DNA of 64,000 bases from NCBI RefSeq assembly GCF_029589435.1, contig NZ_JARRAG010000002.1, positions 4,278,001-4,342,000 on the forward strand, given 5' to 3'. The notes beneath the pieces are model-generated. The model saw only the letters and a list, made by a program, of their open reading frames with translations. It had not been told where the DNA came from and searched no databases. This document shows positions 1-9,488 of this stretch, piece after piece. A program made the position numbers and the translations under genes. This DNA comes from Paludisphaera mucosa. GTDB lineage: Bacteria; Planctomycetota; Planctomycetia; Isosphaerales; Isosphaeraceae. How positions within the stretch are numbered: the first letter of the stretch is position 1; each line of letters begins with the position of its first letter.

Positions 1-475
1 AGGTCGTCATGGCCCTGGCCTGCATGTGCTTGGGGTCGAGCTTCAGGATCAGCTCGAGGTGCTCCTTGGCCTCGGCCTGGAGGCCGCTGGCGAGGCACCA
101 CTTGGCCAGCTTCACCTGCTCGTCGATGTCGTCGTCGGGGACCTGCTCGCGCTTGAACGCGTGGACTTCCTGGATCGAGTCGAAGACCCGCTCGACCTTC
201 TTGCTGGGGAACCGCATGGCCCCGACGGGCTGGGTGACGACGACCTTGTCCTCCTCGGGGTCCTCGGTGACCACGCCCTTGATGAGCCGGCCATCGACGA
301 TCAGGACGAATTTCTCCGGCGCCTTCGCCGGCTTGGCGTCGGCCTGCGCCGGGGCTCCGGCCGCCGGCGGGGACGCCGCGGGCTCGTCCGACTCGGCGGG
401 ATCCTGGCCCTTCCAGCCCGCGAGCCCCAGGGCGGAGAGGGCGACGACGACGAGCGTTCGATTCGACTGGATCAT
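1..475 (-). CDS. Secreted hypothetical protein (N-terminal part; runs off the window start)
   Basis: The frame is open from an ATG at 475 to the window edge, so only about the first 158 residues are seen. It starts with a short hydrophobic segment after MIQSNR (signal peptide or membrane anchor). A Pro/Ala-rich linker follows, then a block around residues 50-100 reading KFVLIVDGRLIKGVV and VVVTQPVGAMRFP, which looks like a small beta domain. Next is a helical segment ending KEHLELILKLDPKHMQAR, which resembles a tetratricopeptide repeat. The pattern fits secreted planctomycete proteins of unknown function. I assign no enzymatic role. The upstream neighbour is divergent. Confidence 0.7.
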   Translation of the reverse strand, partial: MIQSNRTLVVVALSALGLAGWKGQDPAESDEPAASPPAAGAPAQADAKPAKAPEKFVLIVDGRLIKGVVTEDPEEDKVVVTQPVGAMRFPSKKVERVFDSIQEVHAFKREQVPDDDIDEQVKLAKWCLASGLQAEAKEHLELILKLDPKHMQARAMTT

Positions 476-658
476 GACCCTTAGGCCCTATCACGACGCC
501 TTCGGCCGGCCGGCCCCGTGCGTCGCGTCGAGAATTTGAGGGGGATATGGTGGCGGGACGTTATCCCGGGTCCTACAATTCGTCAAGCCGAACCAACGGC
601 GCGGAATTTGTTTGTAAACAGTGAAGTTCCAAGATGTTTCATCCGAGGGCGTGAGGCC

Positions 659-940
659 GTGTTCGACGAATCCCCCATGCTCCGCGAGCTGATCGGCCAG
701 GTCGTGGTCGTGGACCTGATCTCCACCTACGTCTGCCTGGGAGTCCTGACCGGCGTCGACCCGCTCTTCCTGGAGATGCGCGACGCCGACCTGCACGACT
801 TCCGCCATGGGGCGGCCACCCGCGAGGTCTACACCTACGAGTCCGCGACCCTGGGGGTGCGCCACAACCGCACCCGCGTCCTGCTGCGGCTCGCCGACGT
901 CGTCGCGGTCTCGCGGCTGGACGAGGTCGCGACCACCTGA
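659..940 (+). CDS. Small conserved hypothetical protein
   Basis: This is a compact reading frame of about 93 residues with alternating hydrophobic and charged residues (MLRELIGQVVVVDL, then YVCLGVLTGVDPLFLEM). It suggests an all-beta, Sm-like or cytosolic small fold. The frame is open further upstream, but the start is best placed at GTG 659, which has GAGGG about 9 bases ahead; ATG 677 is the alternative. No signal peptide or membrane segment is visible. The function is unknown. It is divergent from the secreted protein at the window start. Confidence 0.55.
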   Translation: MFDESPMLRELIGQVVVVDLISTYVCLGVLTGVDPLFLEMRDADLHDFRHGAATREVYTYESATLGVRHNRTRVLLRLADVVAVSRLDEVATT

Positions 941-1124
941 ACGGGACATCCGTCCCGATCGCGAGCGAACCGACCGGGAATGCGGGCGTACCATATTCGT
1001 GCAAGAAACCGTCGCAGGAAGCGAACCACCCTCGCCTCGCCGCCGGCTCCGTGAAGACGGCTTCGCATCCGGGCGACGTTCGATCAGGGGCGGCCACGCG
1101 GCCGTCCCAGGAAGGAAGAAGGCC

Positions 1125-2207
1125 ATGTTTCGATCTCTCCGCTGGACCGCCCTGCCGCTGGTCGCCGCCGCGCTCGCCTGGGCCCCCGCCCGGGCCGCCG
1201 AGGTCCGCGACCAGGCCGGGATGTTCTCGCCGCAGGCCGTGAAGAAGGCCCAGGTCGAGCTGACTCGCGTGGAAAAGCAGACCGGCGTCCCGATCATCAT
1301 CGAGACCATCGAGTCGATCCCCGGCCTCGCGGCCGACGCCTCGATCGAGGCCAAGAAGCGCGCGATCGACTCGCTGGCCGAGAAGCGCGACGCCGAGCTC
1401 CATGACGAGGGGATCTACATCCTGCTCTCGAAGAAGGACAAGGTGCTCTCCCACGTGCTGGTGCGTCAGCGGCTCGCCGGGGTGCTCCCCGAGTCGACCC
1501 GCCGGACGATTCGCGAGGCCTTCGTCGCCCCGTTCAAGGACGGCGACTACGACGGCGGCCTCGCCGCCGCGGCGACGGCCATCGACGCCGCGCTGCCGGA
1601 CGAGCCCGTCGCCGCCGCCCGCGCGGCCGGGCCGCGAAGGCTGGTGCCGGCCGCTCCCGCCCCGGGCGGCGGGGTGGTCGTCGAGCGCCGGGCGCAGCAG
1701 GGCGCCCAGTTCGGGTTCGGCACGCTCCTGATGATCGCCCTGGGCATCCTGGGCGTCCTGTTCGTCGTCCGCCTGCTGAGCGGGGCGTTCGGCGGCGGCC
1801 AGGCCGGCTATCCTCAGGGCATGCCCCGACCGGGCCCCGGCATGGGCGGCCCGGGCTACGGACCCGGCATGGGCGGGCCCGGCTACGGCGGCGGCTATGG
1901 CGGCCGGGGCGGCGGGTTCTTCTCCAGCATGCTGGGCGGGATCGGCGGCGCGATGGCGGGGAACTGGATCTACGACCAGTTCTCGGGCCGGAATTCCGGC
2001 CATCACAGCGACGCTTCCAGCTATACCCCGATGACCGGCCAGGACGACTTCGGCCCCACTTCCCCCGACGGCGGCGACGCCATCATCGGCGGCTCGGATG
2101 ACAGCCAGGGCGGGTCCTGGGGCGATTCGGGAGGCGGCGACTGGGGCGGCGGCTCCGGCGGCGGCGACTGGGGCGGCGGTGGAGGCGACGACGGCGGGAG
2201 CTGGTGA
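1125..2207 (+). CDS. TPM-domain membrane protein with Gly-rich tail
   Basis: The product is about 360 residues. A signal peptide (residues 1-24, ending ARAAE) precedes a TPM domain (residues about 28-160), recognised from the opening VRDQAGMFSPQAVKKAQ, the segment TGVPIIIETIESIPG and the later GIYILLSKKDKVLSHVLV. A single membrane span lies near residues 197-218, and a long Gly/Tyr/Trp-rich C-terminal tail ends in GGGDDGGSW. TPM proteins of the YgcG/Psb32 type are exported, membrane-anchored and act in envelope or membrane-protein maintenance; the exact role here is not known. ATG 1125 is chosen because GAAGGAAGAAGG lies directly upstream and a signal peptide begins there. A hairpin terminator follows. 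Confidence 0.85.
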   Translation: MFRSLRWTALPLVAAALAWAPARAAEVRDQAGMFSPQAVKKAQVELTRVEKQTGVPIIIETIESIPGLAADASIEAKKRAIDSLAEKRDAELHDEGIYILLSKKDKVLSHVLVRQRLAGVLPESTRRTIREAFVAPFKDGDYDGGLAAAATAIDAALPDEPVAAARAAGPRRLVPAAPAPGGGVVVERRAQQGAQFGFGTLLMIALGILGVLFVVRLLSGAFGGGQAGYPQGMPRPGPGMGGPGYGPGMGGPGYGGGYGGRGGGFFSSMLGGIGGAMAGNWIYDQFSGRNSGHHSDASSYTPMTGQDDFGPTSPDGGDAIIGGSDDSQGGSWGDSGGGDWGGGSGGGDWGGGGGDDGGSW

Positions 2208-2247
2208 TCCGCCGAAGCGGCCCGAGCCTGCGGACCTCGTAACAAAC

Positions 2248-2285
2248 AGACGCCCCACCGAGCCGCCGGCCCGGTCGGGGCGTCT
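2248..2285. terminator. Bidirectional hairpin terminator
   Basis: A nine-base stem (AGACGCCCC at 2248-2256 with GGGGCGTCT at 2277-2285) sits between two convergent genes that end at 2207 and 2314. The U tract is weak. The placement suggests that it stops transcription from both sides. Confidence 0.65.
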
Positions 2286-2313
2286 TCGCTTTCGAACGGC
2301 GGAAGATCCCCGC

Positions 2314-2763
2314 TCAGCGCAGGTCGAAGTCGGCTTCCAGGACGCTGCCGGACGTCAGGTCGATCTGGACTTCGCTGTTGAGGTTGTAGCGGGCGGGGAC
2401 TTCTTCCTTGAGCTCGATCTCCTCGCCGCGGCCCCGGGCTGCGATCATCTTGTTCACGTCGTCGTTGCGGATGCTGCTGAACTCGACGTGGTAGCGGGCC
2501 GGGGCCAGGCCGTACTCGGCCGGGACTTCATAGCGGCCGTCCTTGACGTAGCCGCCGAAGGCCCAGGGGTGCGTGGCGTCGACCGAGATGAACCGGACCA
2601 TCCCCTTGGCCAGGGGCTTGCCGTCGATGCGGACGTATCCGGAGAGGCCCTGGAGCGAATCGTCGCCCTGCGAGGCGTAGTCGTAGACGAGATAGCCGAA
2701 TCCCAGGAACGTCAGGAGGGCGAGCGAGACCTTGAAACGATGGATATTCACGTTCAGCTCCAT
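2314..2763 (-). CDS. Membrane-anchored hypothetical protein with beta-sandwich-like domain
   Basis: The product has 149 residues. An N-terminal hydrophobic anchor (residues about 10-28, VSLALLTFLGFGYLVYDYA) is followed by a domain opening LSGYVRIDGKPLAKGMVRFI. That pattern, a Gly-Lys-Pro-Leu turn then a strand, is common in planctomycete carboxypeptidase-regulatory-like or transthyretin-like exported domains. The cytoplasmic tail is only about nine residues, so the domain should face the periplasm. The gene starts at ATG 2763 and converges on the TPM gene, sharing its terminator. Function unknown. Confidence 0.7.
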   Translation of the reverse strand: MELNVNIHRFKVSLALLTFLGFGYLVYDYASQGDDSLQGLSGYVRIDGKPLAKGMVRFISVDATHPWAFGGYVKDGRYEVPAEYGLAPARYHVEFSSIRNDDVNKMIAARGRGEEIELKEEVPARYNLNSEVQIDLTSGSVLEADFDLR

Positions 2764-3009
2764 ACGCTAGGGCTCCCGCGGGGTCGGGCGACCGTGGCGG
2801 GGCGATTGAGGCGGGTGGGGCGAGGCGGGCGCTTCGGCGCGCCGGAACTCGAGGTTCACGTAGCGGCAGGGTCTGGTCCACCGGCCGGCGAAGGAGGGGT
2901 CCGGGCACGGTTGCGACGGTTCGTCGAGGCCGTCACAGCATGACGACGCCTGCATTATATCGGCGATGCAGGTTCGCCGCCAGTGGGAAAACCGGCACGG
3001 TCGGTCCGA

Positions 3010-3699
3010 TCAGTCGGGGACCCCGGTCAGCCGGAAATTCTCGCTGGAGACGCTGTAGCGCGGCGCCAGCACCTCGCGCGACCGCCGCAGCAGCCAGTGG
3101 CCGCAGGGGACGAGCAGGGGCCGGACCAGCACGGCGTCGATGGTGATCCCGACCACCAGGGCGAACCCGAGCTGGCGGAGCGAGCCCAGAGGGCTGAACA
3201 GGAACGAGGCGAAGCTGCACGCCGTGATCGCGGCGGCCGACGAGATCAGGCCGCCGGTCTGGCCGATCGCCCGGATGATCCCGCCCCGGAAGCCGTGCCC
3301 GGCCGTCTCCTCGTGCAGTCGGGTCATGAGGAAGACGTTGTAGTCCACCCCCACGGCCACCAGCAGGACGAACAGGAAGTAGGGGACCTTCCAGTCCAGG
3401 CCGTCGGCCCCGAGCATGGTGACGAAGACCAGGTGGGTCGCCCCCAGGGCGAAGGCGTAGGTCAGGACCATCGTGGCGACCAGGTTGAAGCAGGCCAGGG
3501 GGTCGCGGAGGGCGATCATCAGGACGAGGAAGACGCCGATGGGCACGACGAACCAGCTCTGCACCTGGTCGGCCCGGGTGAGCGTGCGGACGTCGGCCGA
3601 CTCGGCGTTGGCGCCGGCCACGGCGGCCGTGACGTGGATCCCCTGGTACTCGACCAGGTAGTCGGCCAGGCGGCGGCGGATGGTCTCGACCTGGTTCAT
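3010..3699 (-). CDS. MMPL family transporter, C-terminal part (frameshifted gene)
   Basis: These 229 residues are the C-terminal membrane half of an MMPL/RND-superfamily transporter. They carry four to five spans, including WFVVPIGVFLVLMIAL, and the typical motif VAVGVDYNVFLMTRLHEE followed by GFALVVGITIDAVLVRPLL. The frame is open upstream of ATG 3699 back to about 4020 with clear transporter sequence (EKPAQTLLRELTRAAEGAG). It is therefore not an independent gene but the end of the gene that starts at 5963. A one-base shift near 3985-4015 separates the two parts. MMPL proteins export lipids or hydrophobic compounds by proton motive force; the substrate here is unknown. Confidence 0.8.
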   Translation of the reverse strand: MNQVETIRRRLADYLVEYQGIHVTAAVAGANAESADVRTLTRADQVQSWFVVPIGVFLVLMIALRDPLACFNLVATMVLTYAFALGATHLVFVTMLGADGLDWKVPYFLFVLLVAVGVDYNVFLMTRLHEETAGHGFRGGIIRAIGQTGGLISSAAAITACSFASFLFSPLGSLRQLGFALVVGITIDAVLVRPLLVPCGHWLLRRSREVLAPRYSVSSENFRLTGVPD

Positions 3700-3938
3700 C
3701 GACCCGTCCGAGAAGACCCGGTCGGCCAGCGTGACGTCGATCCGGGCGCGACGGCCGTCGGGCGTGATGTAGGCGTCGAAGCTCTTGAGCAGGTCGGGGT
3801 TCTCCTTGACCGTCTCGGGCGTGATCAGGAGCCGGTCGAGCGCCCGGCGGCCCAGCGGGTCGGCCAGGATCGCGCTGACCTCGCGATGCGCCCGTTCCGC
3901 CCCCCTGGCGATCTGCCCGGCCCCCTCCGCCGCGCGGG

Positions 3939-5963
3939 TCAGCTCGCGGAGCAGGGTCTGGGCCGGCTTCTCGGGGGGCGTCGCGGGGGCGGCCGCCGGG
4001 GCCGGGCGGGGGTCGCGGCCACGACCGGCGGGGCGAGCGGGGCCGGGGCGGGGGCCGGACGTTCGGCGGGGGCGGCTTCCCTGGGGGCGTTCGCCAGGCG
4101 GACGGCGGCGTCGAACAGGCCCGAGCCCTTGTCGCCGACGCGGCGGCGGGCGCCTTCCTTCGCGCCCTGGAGCAAAACCTGGTTGAACGCCGAGGCGAGC
4201 GCCGGGGTGTTCCAGGTGGGCGGGACGCCCTGCGACCAGAGGAGGGCCGCCGAGGCGGTCCGCAGGCCCTGCGAGAGCGCCTCGGGGGCGGCGGCCGCCG
4301 GGTCGGCGGCGGAGGGCGGGGCGGCCGGGGGGGCCTCGGCCTTCTTCGCCGCGGGGCCGCCGGTGAAGTTCAGCCCCAGCTTCTCCTCCATCCAGAGCGC
4401 GGCCTGGAGCTTGGCGGCGCCGGCGTTGAGCCCGCGTTCCAGGCTCGATCCGCCTTCGGCGAGCTGCCGGAAGCCCTCGTCGACCTCGCCGAGGCGCGAC
4501 GACAGCCGCGCCCGGCTGAGCGGCTCCGGGCTCCCCAGGGGCTGCGTGGCCGAGCGGACCTCCTCGTTGCGCCGCTGGTGCGAGAGCAGCCGGCTCACGT
4601 CGTCGATGAGCGCCAGCCCCTGCGAGCTCCGCAGGTTGACGTCCGAATCCAGGACGATCGTGAGCGGGGCCGTCATCCCGGGGTCGAACTTGGCCAGGAT
4701 CAGCCGCAAGTTGGCCGCCGACTGGGCCTCCCGCGGCATCTCGGTGAGCATGTCCATCACGAACCGGGTCTGGCCCCCCAGCACGGCCAGGGGGATCATC
4801 GCCCCCAGCGTCAGGGCCCAGCTCCGCAGGGGCCGGGCCATCGCCTTGCGGCCGATCGCCTCCCAGAAGCCGTTCGACGGCCCGCCGAACGACTCGAAGC
4901 AGGCCGGGCGGATCCGCGCCAGCAGCACGAGCAGGGCGGGGGTCAGGGTGAGGGTGGCCAGCAGCGAGATCGCCAGCCCCAGGGCCACGCTAGGCCCGGT
5001 CGTCGAGAAGAGCCGGAACTTGGTCGTCCCCATCAGCAGCAGGCCGATCATGATCGTCCCCGCGCTGGTGACCAGGGGGACGAACGAGCGCGCCATCGTC
5101 ATCCGCATGACGCCGGCCGGGTTGCGGGGGTTGAAGTGCTCTCCGAACCGCCAGGAGAGGAAGAGGCAGAAGTCGGTCCCCGTCCCGAAGAGGATCGCGA
5201 TCAGGAACAGCTCGACCAGGGGCGAGATCTGCCAGCCCACGCCGCAGAGCCAGGCCAGCACGCCCCGGGCCACCACCAGGCTCGCCCCGATCGTCGTCAG
5301 CGGCACCAGGGCTAGCCAGAACGAGCGGTAGACGGCGATCAGCACGATCAGCAGCAGGACCACGGTGACGATCGCCGCGCGGTCGAGCGAGACCTGGACG
5401 AGCCGCATGTAGTCGCGGCCGATGACCGAGTCGCCGGTCCAGAGGACCTGGAGGCCGGCCACGTCGGAGGTCGCCTTCCGCAGGTCGTCGGCCTGCGCGT
5501 GCAGCCAGTCGACGGCCTCGTGGGCGGCCGGGGCCACGTTGGCGGCGTCGAGCGGGGCGACGATCAGCAGGGTCGTCCCGTCGCGGCTCACGAGCCGCTC
5601 GGCGACCTCGGGCTGCGAGCCGGGGCCCAGCACGCGCAGGATGGCGGCGGGGCGGTCGGCCGCCTCGAACCGCCCGGCCAGGGCGGCGGCGAACCGCCTG
5701 TCGGCCTCGACGAGCCCCCCCGGCCGGTGGATCGCCGCGACGGCCGTCGACTCGTACGCCTGGTCCGGCCAGCACTGGCGGACCAGCTCCGCGGCCCGCC
5801 GGCTCTCGGCCTCGGTCCCCAGCAGCTTGGACTGGCCCTCGGCCGCCAACCGCGTCAAGTCGGGGGCCGTCAGGCCGACCCCCAGGGCGATCGCCAGCCA
5901 GGCCGCGGCCACGCAGAGCGGGCGGCGGCTGGAGAACGTCTTGATCGATTCCAACAGGGGCAT
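3939..5963 (-). CDS. MMPL family transporter, N-terminal part (frameshifted gene)
   Basis: The gene starts at ATG 5963 with GGGAG upstream and encodes the first membrane span (residues about 14-33), a periplasmic domain, a block of five spans (about 195-365, with LFGTGTDFCLFLSWRF) and a second periplasmic domain. The last roughly 35 residues are Pro/Arg-rich and arise from reading the wrong frame after an apparent one-base loss in a C-rich stretch near 3985-4015. Joining this to the frame that ends at 3010 gives a protein of about 980 residues, the usual MMPL size. It is probably a hydrophobic-compound exporter. Whether the shift is real or a sequencing error cannot be told here. Confidence 0.8.
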   Translation of the reverse strand: MPLLESIKTFSSRRPLCVAAAWLAIALGVGLTAPDLTRLAAEGQSKLLGTEAESRRAAELVRQCWPDQAYESTAVAAIHRPGGLVEADRRFAAALAGRFEAADRPAAILRVLGPGSQPEVAERLVSRDGTTLLIVAPLDAANVAPAAHEAVDWLHAQADDLRKATSDVAGLQVLWTGDSVIGRDYMRLVQVSLDRAAIVTVVLLLIVLIAVYRSFWLALVPLTTIGASLVVARGVLAWLCGVGWQISPLVELFLIAILFGTGTDFCLFLSWRFGEHFNPRNPAGVMRMTMARSFVPLVTSAGTIMIGLLLMGTTKFRLFSTTGPSVALGLAISLLATLTLTPALLVLLARIRPACFESFGGPSNGFWEAIGRKAMARPLRSWALTLGAMIPLAVLGGQTRFVMDMLTEMPREAQSAANLRLILAKFDPGMTAPLTIVLDSDVNLRSSQGLALIDDVSRLLSHQRRNEEVRSATQPLGSPEPLSRARLSSRLGEVDEGFRQLAEGGSSLERGLNAGAAKLQAALWMEEKLGLNFTGGPAAKKAEAPPAAPPSAADPAAAAPEALSQGLRTASAALLWSQGVPPTWNTPALASAFNQVLLQGAKEGARRRVGDKGSGLFDAAVRLANAPREAAPAERPAPAPAPLAPPVVAATPARPRRPPPRRPPRSRPRPCSAS

Positions 5964-6171
5964 CGCTCCCGACTCCTGGGCCTGCGTCGCTCCGTCCGCC
6001 GATCGCCCATCACACCAGAAAACTTCGTGCCGGAGAGAGCCGGGGGTCGACGCCTCCTGGATCCCAGCGTCGGGAAGGCGGCGGTGGGCTTCTCATCCTC
6101 TCCAGGTCGCAAGCTCGCCGCTCGCGCCCGCCGACCGGAATCCCCGCGCCGGCCGCCCGGGGACGTCGCCC

Positions 6172-7485
6172 TCAATCGTGCGGAGGCTCGGCGAGCGGCC
6201 CCGGCCGTCCCGCGTCCGGGGTCGCCGGGCCGTCGGTCGTCCGCCGATGATTATTACAGAAATCGATGCGGTCGCCTATGCTCGGATGAGACGCCCGGAA
6301 GATCTTGTACACCCACCCGGGACGGGGGTTTCCCAGGTTCTCCTGCTGGAGCTTCACGAACGCCGTCCCGCCCGAATGGTTCATCCCGGTCAGGTCGATC
6401 GCGAACCGGTCGGCCTCGTGCTCCTGGTAGCGGCTGTACGCCATGGCCGCCGGGCTCAGGCCCAGGACGGCGACCTGCAAGAGCACCAAAATCAGCGGCA
6501 CCGAGGCCACGTCGCGGAGGTCGTCGAACCCGAACCGCCCGCGATGCCGCTCGATCAGGCGATGGGCCAGGCGATGGACGAAATACAGGCCGACCAGCGT
6601 GACCGCGAAGGACAGGAAGATCGAGCGGACGACGTGGCCCAGCACGTAATGGCCCATCTCGTGGGCCATCACGAACAGGACCTCGCGCTCGCCGAGCCGC
6701 TTCAGCAGCGTGTCCCAGAGCACGATCCGCTTGGAGCCCAGGAAGCCGGTGACGTAGGCGTTCACCGCCTTCGTGTCCACGCTCTTGTCGACCTCGAACA
6801 CCCGCCCCGACGCGATGCCCGCCCGGTCGGCCAGGTCGAGGATCGACCGCTCCAGGGCCTTGTCGTGCATCGGCCCGAAGTCGTTGAACAGGGGGTCGAT
6901 CCAGAGCGGCTTCACGAATACGCCCAGGAACAGGAAGGGGATCGAGGCCAGCGCCATGTAGAGCCACCACCGCCGCGGGTCGAACCGCAGGAACGCGTAC
7001 GCCCCCAGGGCGATCAGGACGGCGACCCCCGTGTTGACGGCCAGGTCCAAGGCGTGATCCTGGGCCCATTTCGCGAGGGTCTGGTTCGACAGCCCGTACG
7101 CGTGGAGGCGGACGAAACCCTGATAATAGTCGAACGGCAGCTCGATCAGGGCGGTGAGGAACAGGTAGAGCACCACGTAGACGGCGACCGTCCCGGACCG
7201 ACTTCGGCCGATCCATGCGGCGAGGTTGCGGATCCGCGCCGAGAAGCCGGAGAAGAGGATGACGGCCGGCAGCGCGATCGCCCAAAGACGGTTGAACGCC
7301 CAGAATCCCATCCCGGTGCGATAGAAGGTCATCGCCTTCTCGGACGGCTCGGGGACCGCGACCGGCTCGCTCTCGTCGACGGCCGCGACGGCCGCGGGCC
7401 GAGGGGGTTCTTCCGATCGGGCCGTGCCGACGGCGCCGAGGCCGACCAGGAAGACCGCCGCGAACCCGAGAAACACCTTCGCCAT
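6172..7485 (-). CDS. M48 family membrane zinc metalloprotease (Ste24/CAAX-type)
   Basis: The product has about 437 residues. A signal-like first hydrophobic stretch is followed by several membrane spans and an M48 catalytic core. The zinc motif HEMGH lies near residue 275 (AHEMGHYVLGHV), and the third ligand is likely the Glu in EHEADRFAIDL further on. The segment KSVDTKAVNAYVTGFLGSKRIVLWDTLL is typical of Ste24-type proteases. Such enzymes act in membrane-protein quality control or CAAX-like processing. ATG 7485 is preferred over GTG 7500 because a signal peptide begins directly there. The gene is divergent from the oxidoreductase at 7721. Confidence 0.9.
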   Translation of the reverse strand: MAKVFLGFAAVFLVGLGAVGTARSEEPPRPAAVAAVDESEPVAVPEPSEKAMTFYRTGMGFWAFNRLWAIALPAVILFSGFSARIRNLAAWIGRSRSGTVAVYVVLYLFLTALIELPFDYYQGFVRLHAYGLSNQTLAKWAQDHALDLAVNTGVAVLIALGAYAFLRFDPRRWWLYMALASIPFLFLGVFVKPLWIDPLFNDFGPMHDKALERSILDLADRAGIASGRVFEVDKSVDTKAVNAYVTGFLGSKRIVLWDTLLKRLGEREVLFVMAHEMGHYVLGHVVRSIFLSFAVTLVGLYFVHRLAHRLIERHRGRFGFDDLRDVASVPLILVLLQVAVLGLSPAAMAYSRYQEHEADRFAIDLTGMNHSGGTAFVKLQQENLGNPRPGWVYKIFRASHPSIGDRIDFCNNHRRTTDGPATPDAGRPGPLAEPPHD

Positions 7486-7720
7486 ACGCCGAGCCCCCAC
7501 GCCTTGAAGCCGCCCTCCCTGGAGAAGGTGGTTTTAGCACGCCGTCGGCGTGCCGGGACAGGGGAATCCCCCGGCCCGCCCGGGCGTCGCGGTCCCGAGG
7601 GCTACGGAAGCGCCCCGGGCCCGGTAGACTGGGACGGAGCGAGGGGGACGCGCATCGCGGCCGTCGTCCGGGTCGTCGGTCCATCCTCGCGGTTCGGCGT
7701 CGGACACTCGGAGGTTCGTC

Positions 7721-8704
7721 ATGAAGGCGGTCGTGATCAAGGGCAAGGGGGGGCCGGAGGTCCTGGAGGTCGTCGACGTCGCCACTCCGGAGGCGCGGGG
7801 CGAGCAGGTGCTGGTCCGCGTCCACGCCGCGGCGCTGAACCGGGCCGACCTGCTGCAGGCCAAGGGGATGTACCCCGCTCCCGCAGGAGCGCCGGCCGAC
7901 ATCCCGGGCCTGGAGTTCGCCGGCGTGGTCGAGGCCCTGGGACCCGACGTCCACGATGCGGTCCAGGTCGGCGACCGGGTCTTCGGCATCGTGGCCGGCG
8001 GGGCGCAGGCGGAGTATCTGACGACCCATCCCCGGATGCTCGCGAAGATCCCCGACGCCCTCGACTACGAGGCCGCCGCCGCCGTCCCCGAGGCCTTCCT
8101 GACGGCCCACGACGCCCTGATCACCCAGGGCCGGTTGGAGCCCGGCGAGAGCGTCCTGATCCACGCGGCGGGCAGCGGCGTCGGCACGGCGGCCGTCCAG
8201 ATCGCCCGCGCGATGGGCTGCTCGGTGCTGGGGACCTCGCGCACGGCCGACAAGCTGGAGAAGGCCAAAGCCCTCGGCCTGGATTTCGCGATCGTCAACC
8301 CCTCGGGGGCCTTCGCCGACGAGGTCAAGCGGCACACCGGCGGCGAGGGGGTGCAGGTGATCCTCGACCTTCTCGGCGCCAGGGCCCTCGCCGAGAACCT
8401 CGCCGCCGTCGCGCGCCGGGGGCGGATCGTGGTGGTCGGCCTCCTGACCGGCGCGAAGACCGAGATCGACCTGAACGCGCTCCTCGCCCGTCGCGCCGCG
8501 ATCATCGGCACCACCCTTCGCGCCCGGCCGCTGGAGGAGAAGATCGCCGCCACGCGGCTGTTCGCGGCCCACGTCGTCCCCTGGCTCGAACGCGGCGTCG
8601 TCAAACCGGTCATCGACTCGACGTTCGCCCTCGACGACGTCCGCAAGGCCCACGAGCGCATGGCCTCGAACGAGGGCTTCGGCAAGGTCGTGTTGAAGCT
8701 CTGA
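7721..8704 (+). CDS. NAD(P)H quinone oxidoreductase, PIG3/QOR-type MDR family
   Basis: The product has 327 residues, the family's usual length. The N-terminal GroES-like part includes AALNRADLLQAKGMYP and PGLEFAGVVEALG. The cofactor-binding half has HAAGSGVGTAAVQIARAMG, the nucleotide-binding Gly motif. The zinc ligands of alcohol dehydrogenases are absent, as expected for a zinc-free quinone oxidoreductase. The segments NRADLLQ and GYP-like MYP match the PIG3 subfamily. It is likely a cytosolic NADPH-dependent reductase of quinones or other electrophiles. It converges closely (18 bp) on the ABC ATPase gene. Confidence 0.9.
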   Translation: MKAVVIKGKGGPEVLEVVDVATPEARGEQVLVRVHAAALNRADLLQAKGMYPAPAGAPADIPGLEFAGVVEALGPDVHDAVQVGDRVFGIVAGGAQAEYLTTHPRMLAKIPDALDYEAAAAVPEAFLTAHDALITQGRLEPGESVLIHAAGSGVGTAAVQIARAMGCSVLGTSRTADKLEKAKALGLDFAIVNPSGAFADEVKRHTGGEGVQVILDLLGARALAENLAAVARRGRIVVVGLLTGAKTEIDLNALLARRAAIIGTTLRARPLEEKIAATRLFAAHVVPWLERGVVKPVIDSTFALDDVRKAHERMASNEGFGKVVLKL

Positions 8705-8722
8705 GCGACGCGAGCGGAACCC

Positions 8723-9442
<720 letters not shown>

Positions 9443-9488
9443 CGGCCGTCCTCGGTACTGCGACAGGTGACCCGACCCCGGGCCGGCG

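Noticed and set aside
2983-5331. Long plus-strand frame (782 codons) opposite the MMPL gene
   Set aside because: It is antisense to a recognisable transporter; its Gly/Arg/Asp-rich product is typical of GC-biased shadow frames.
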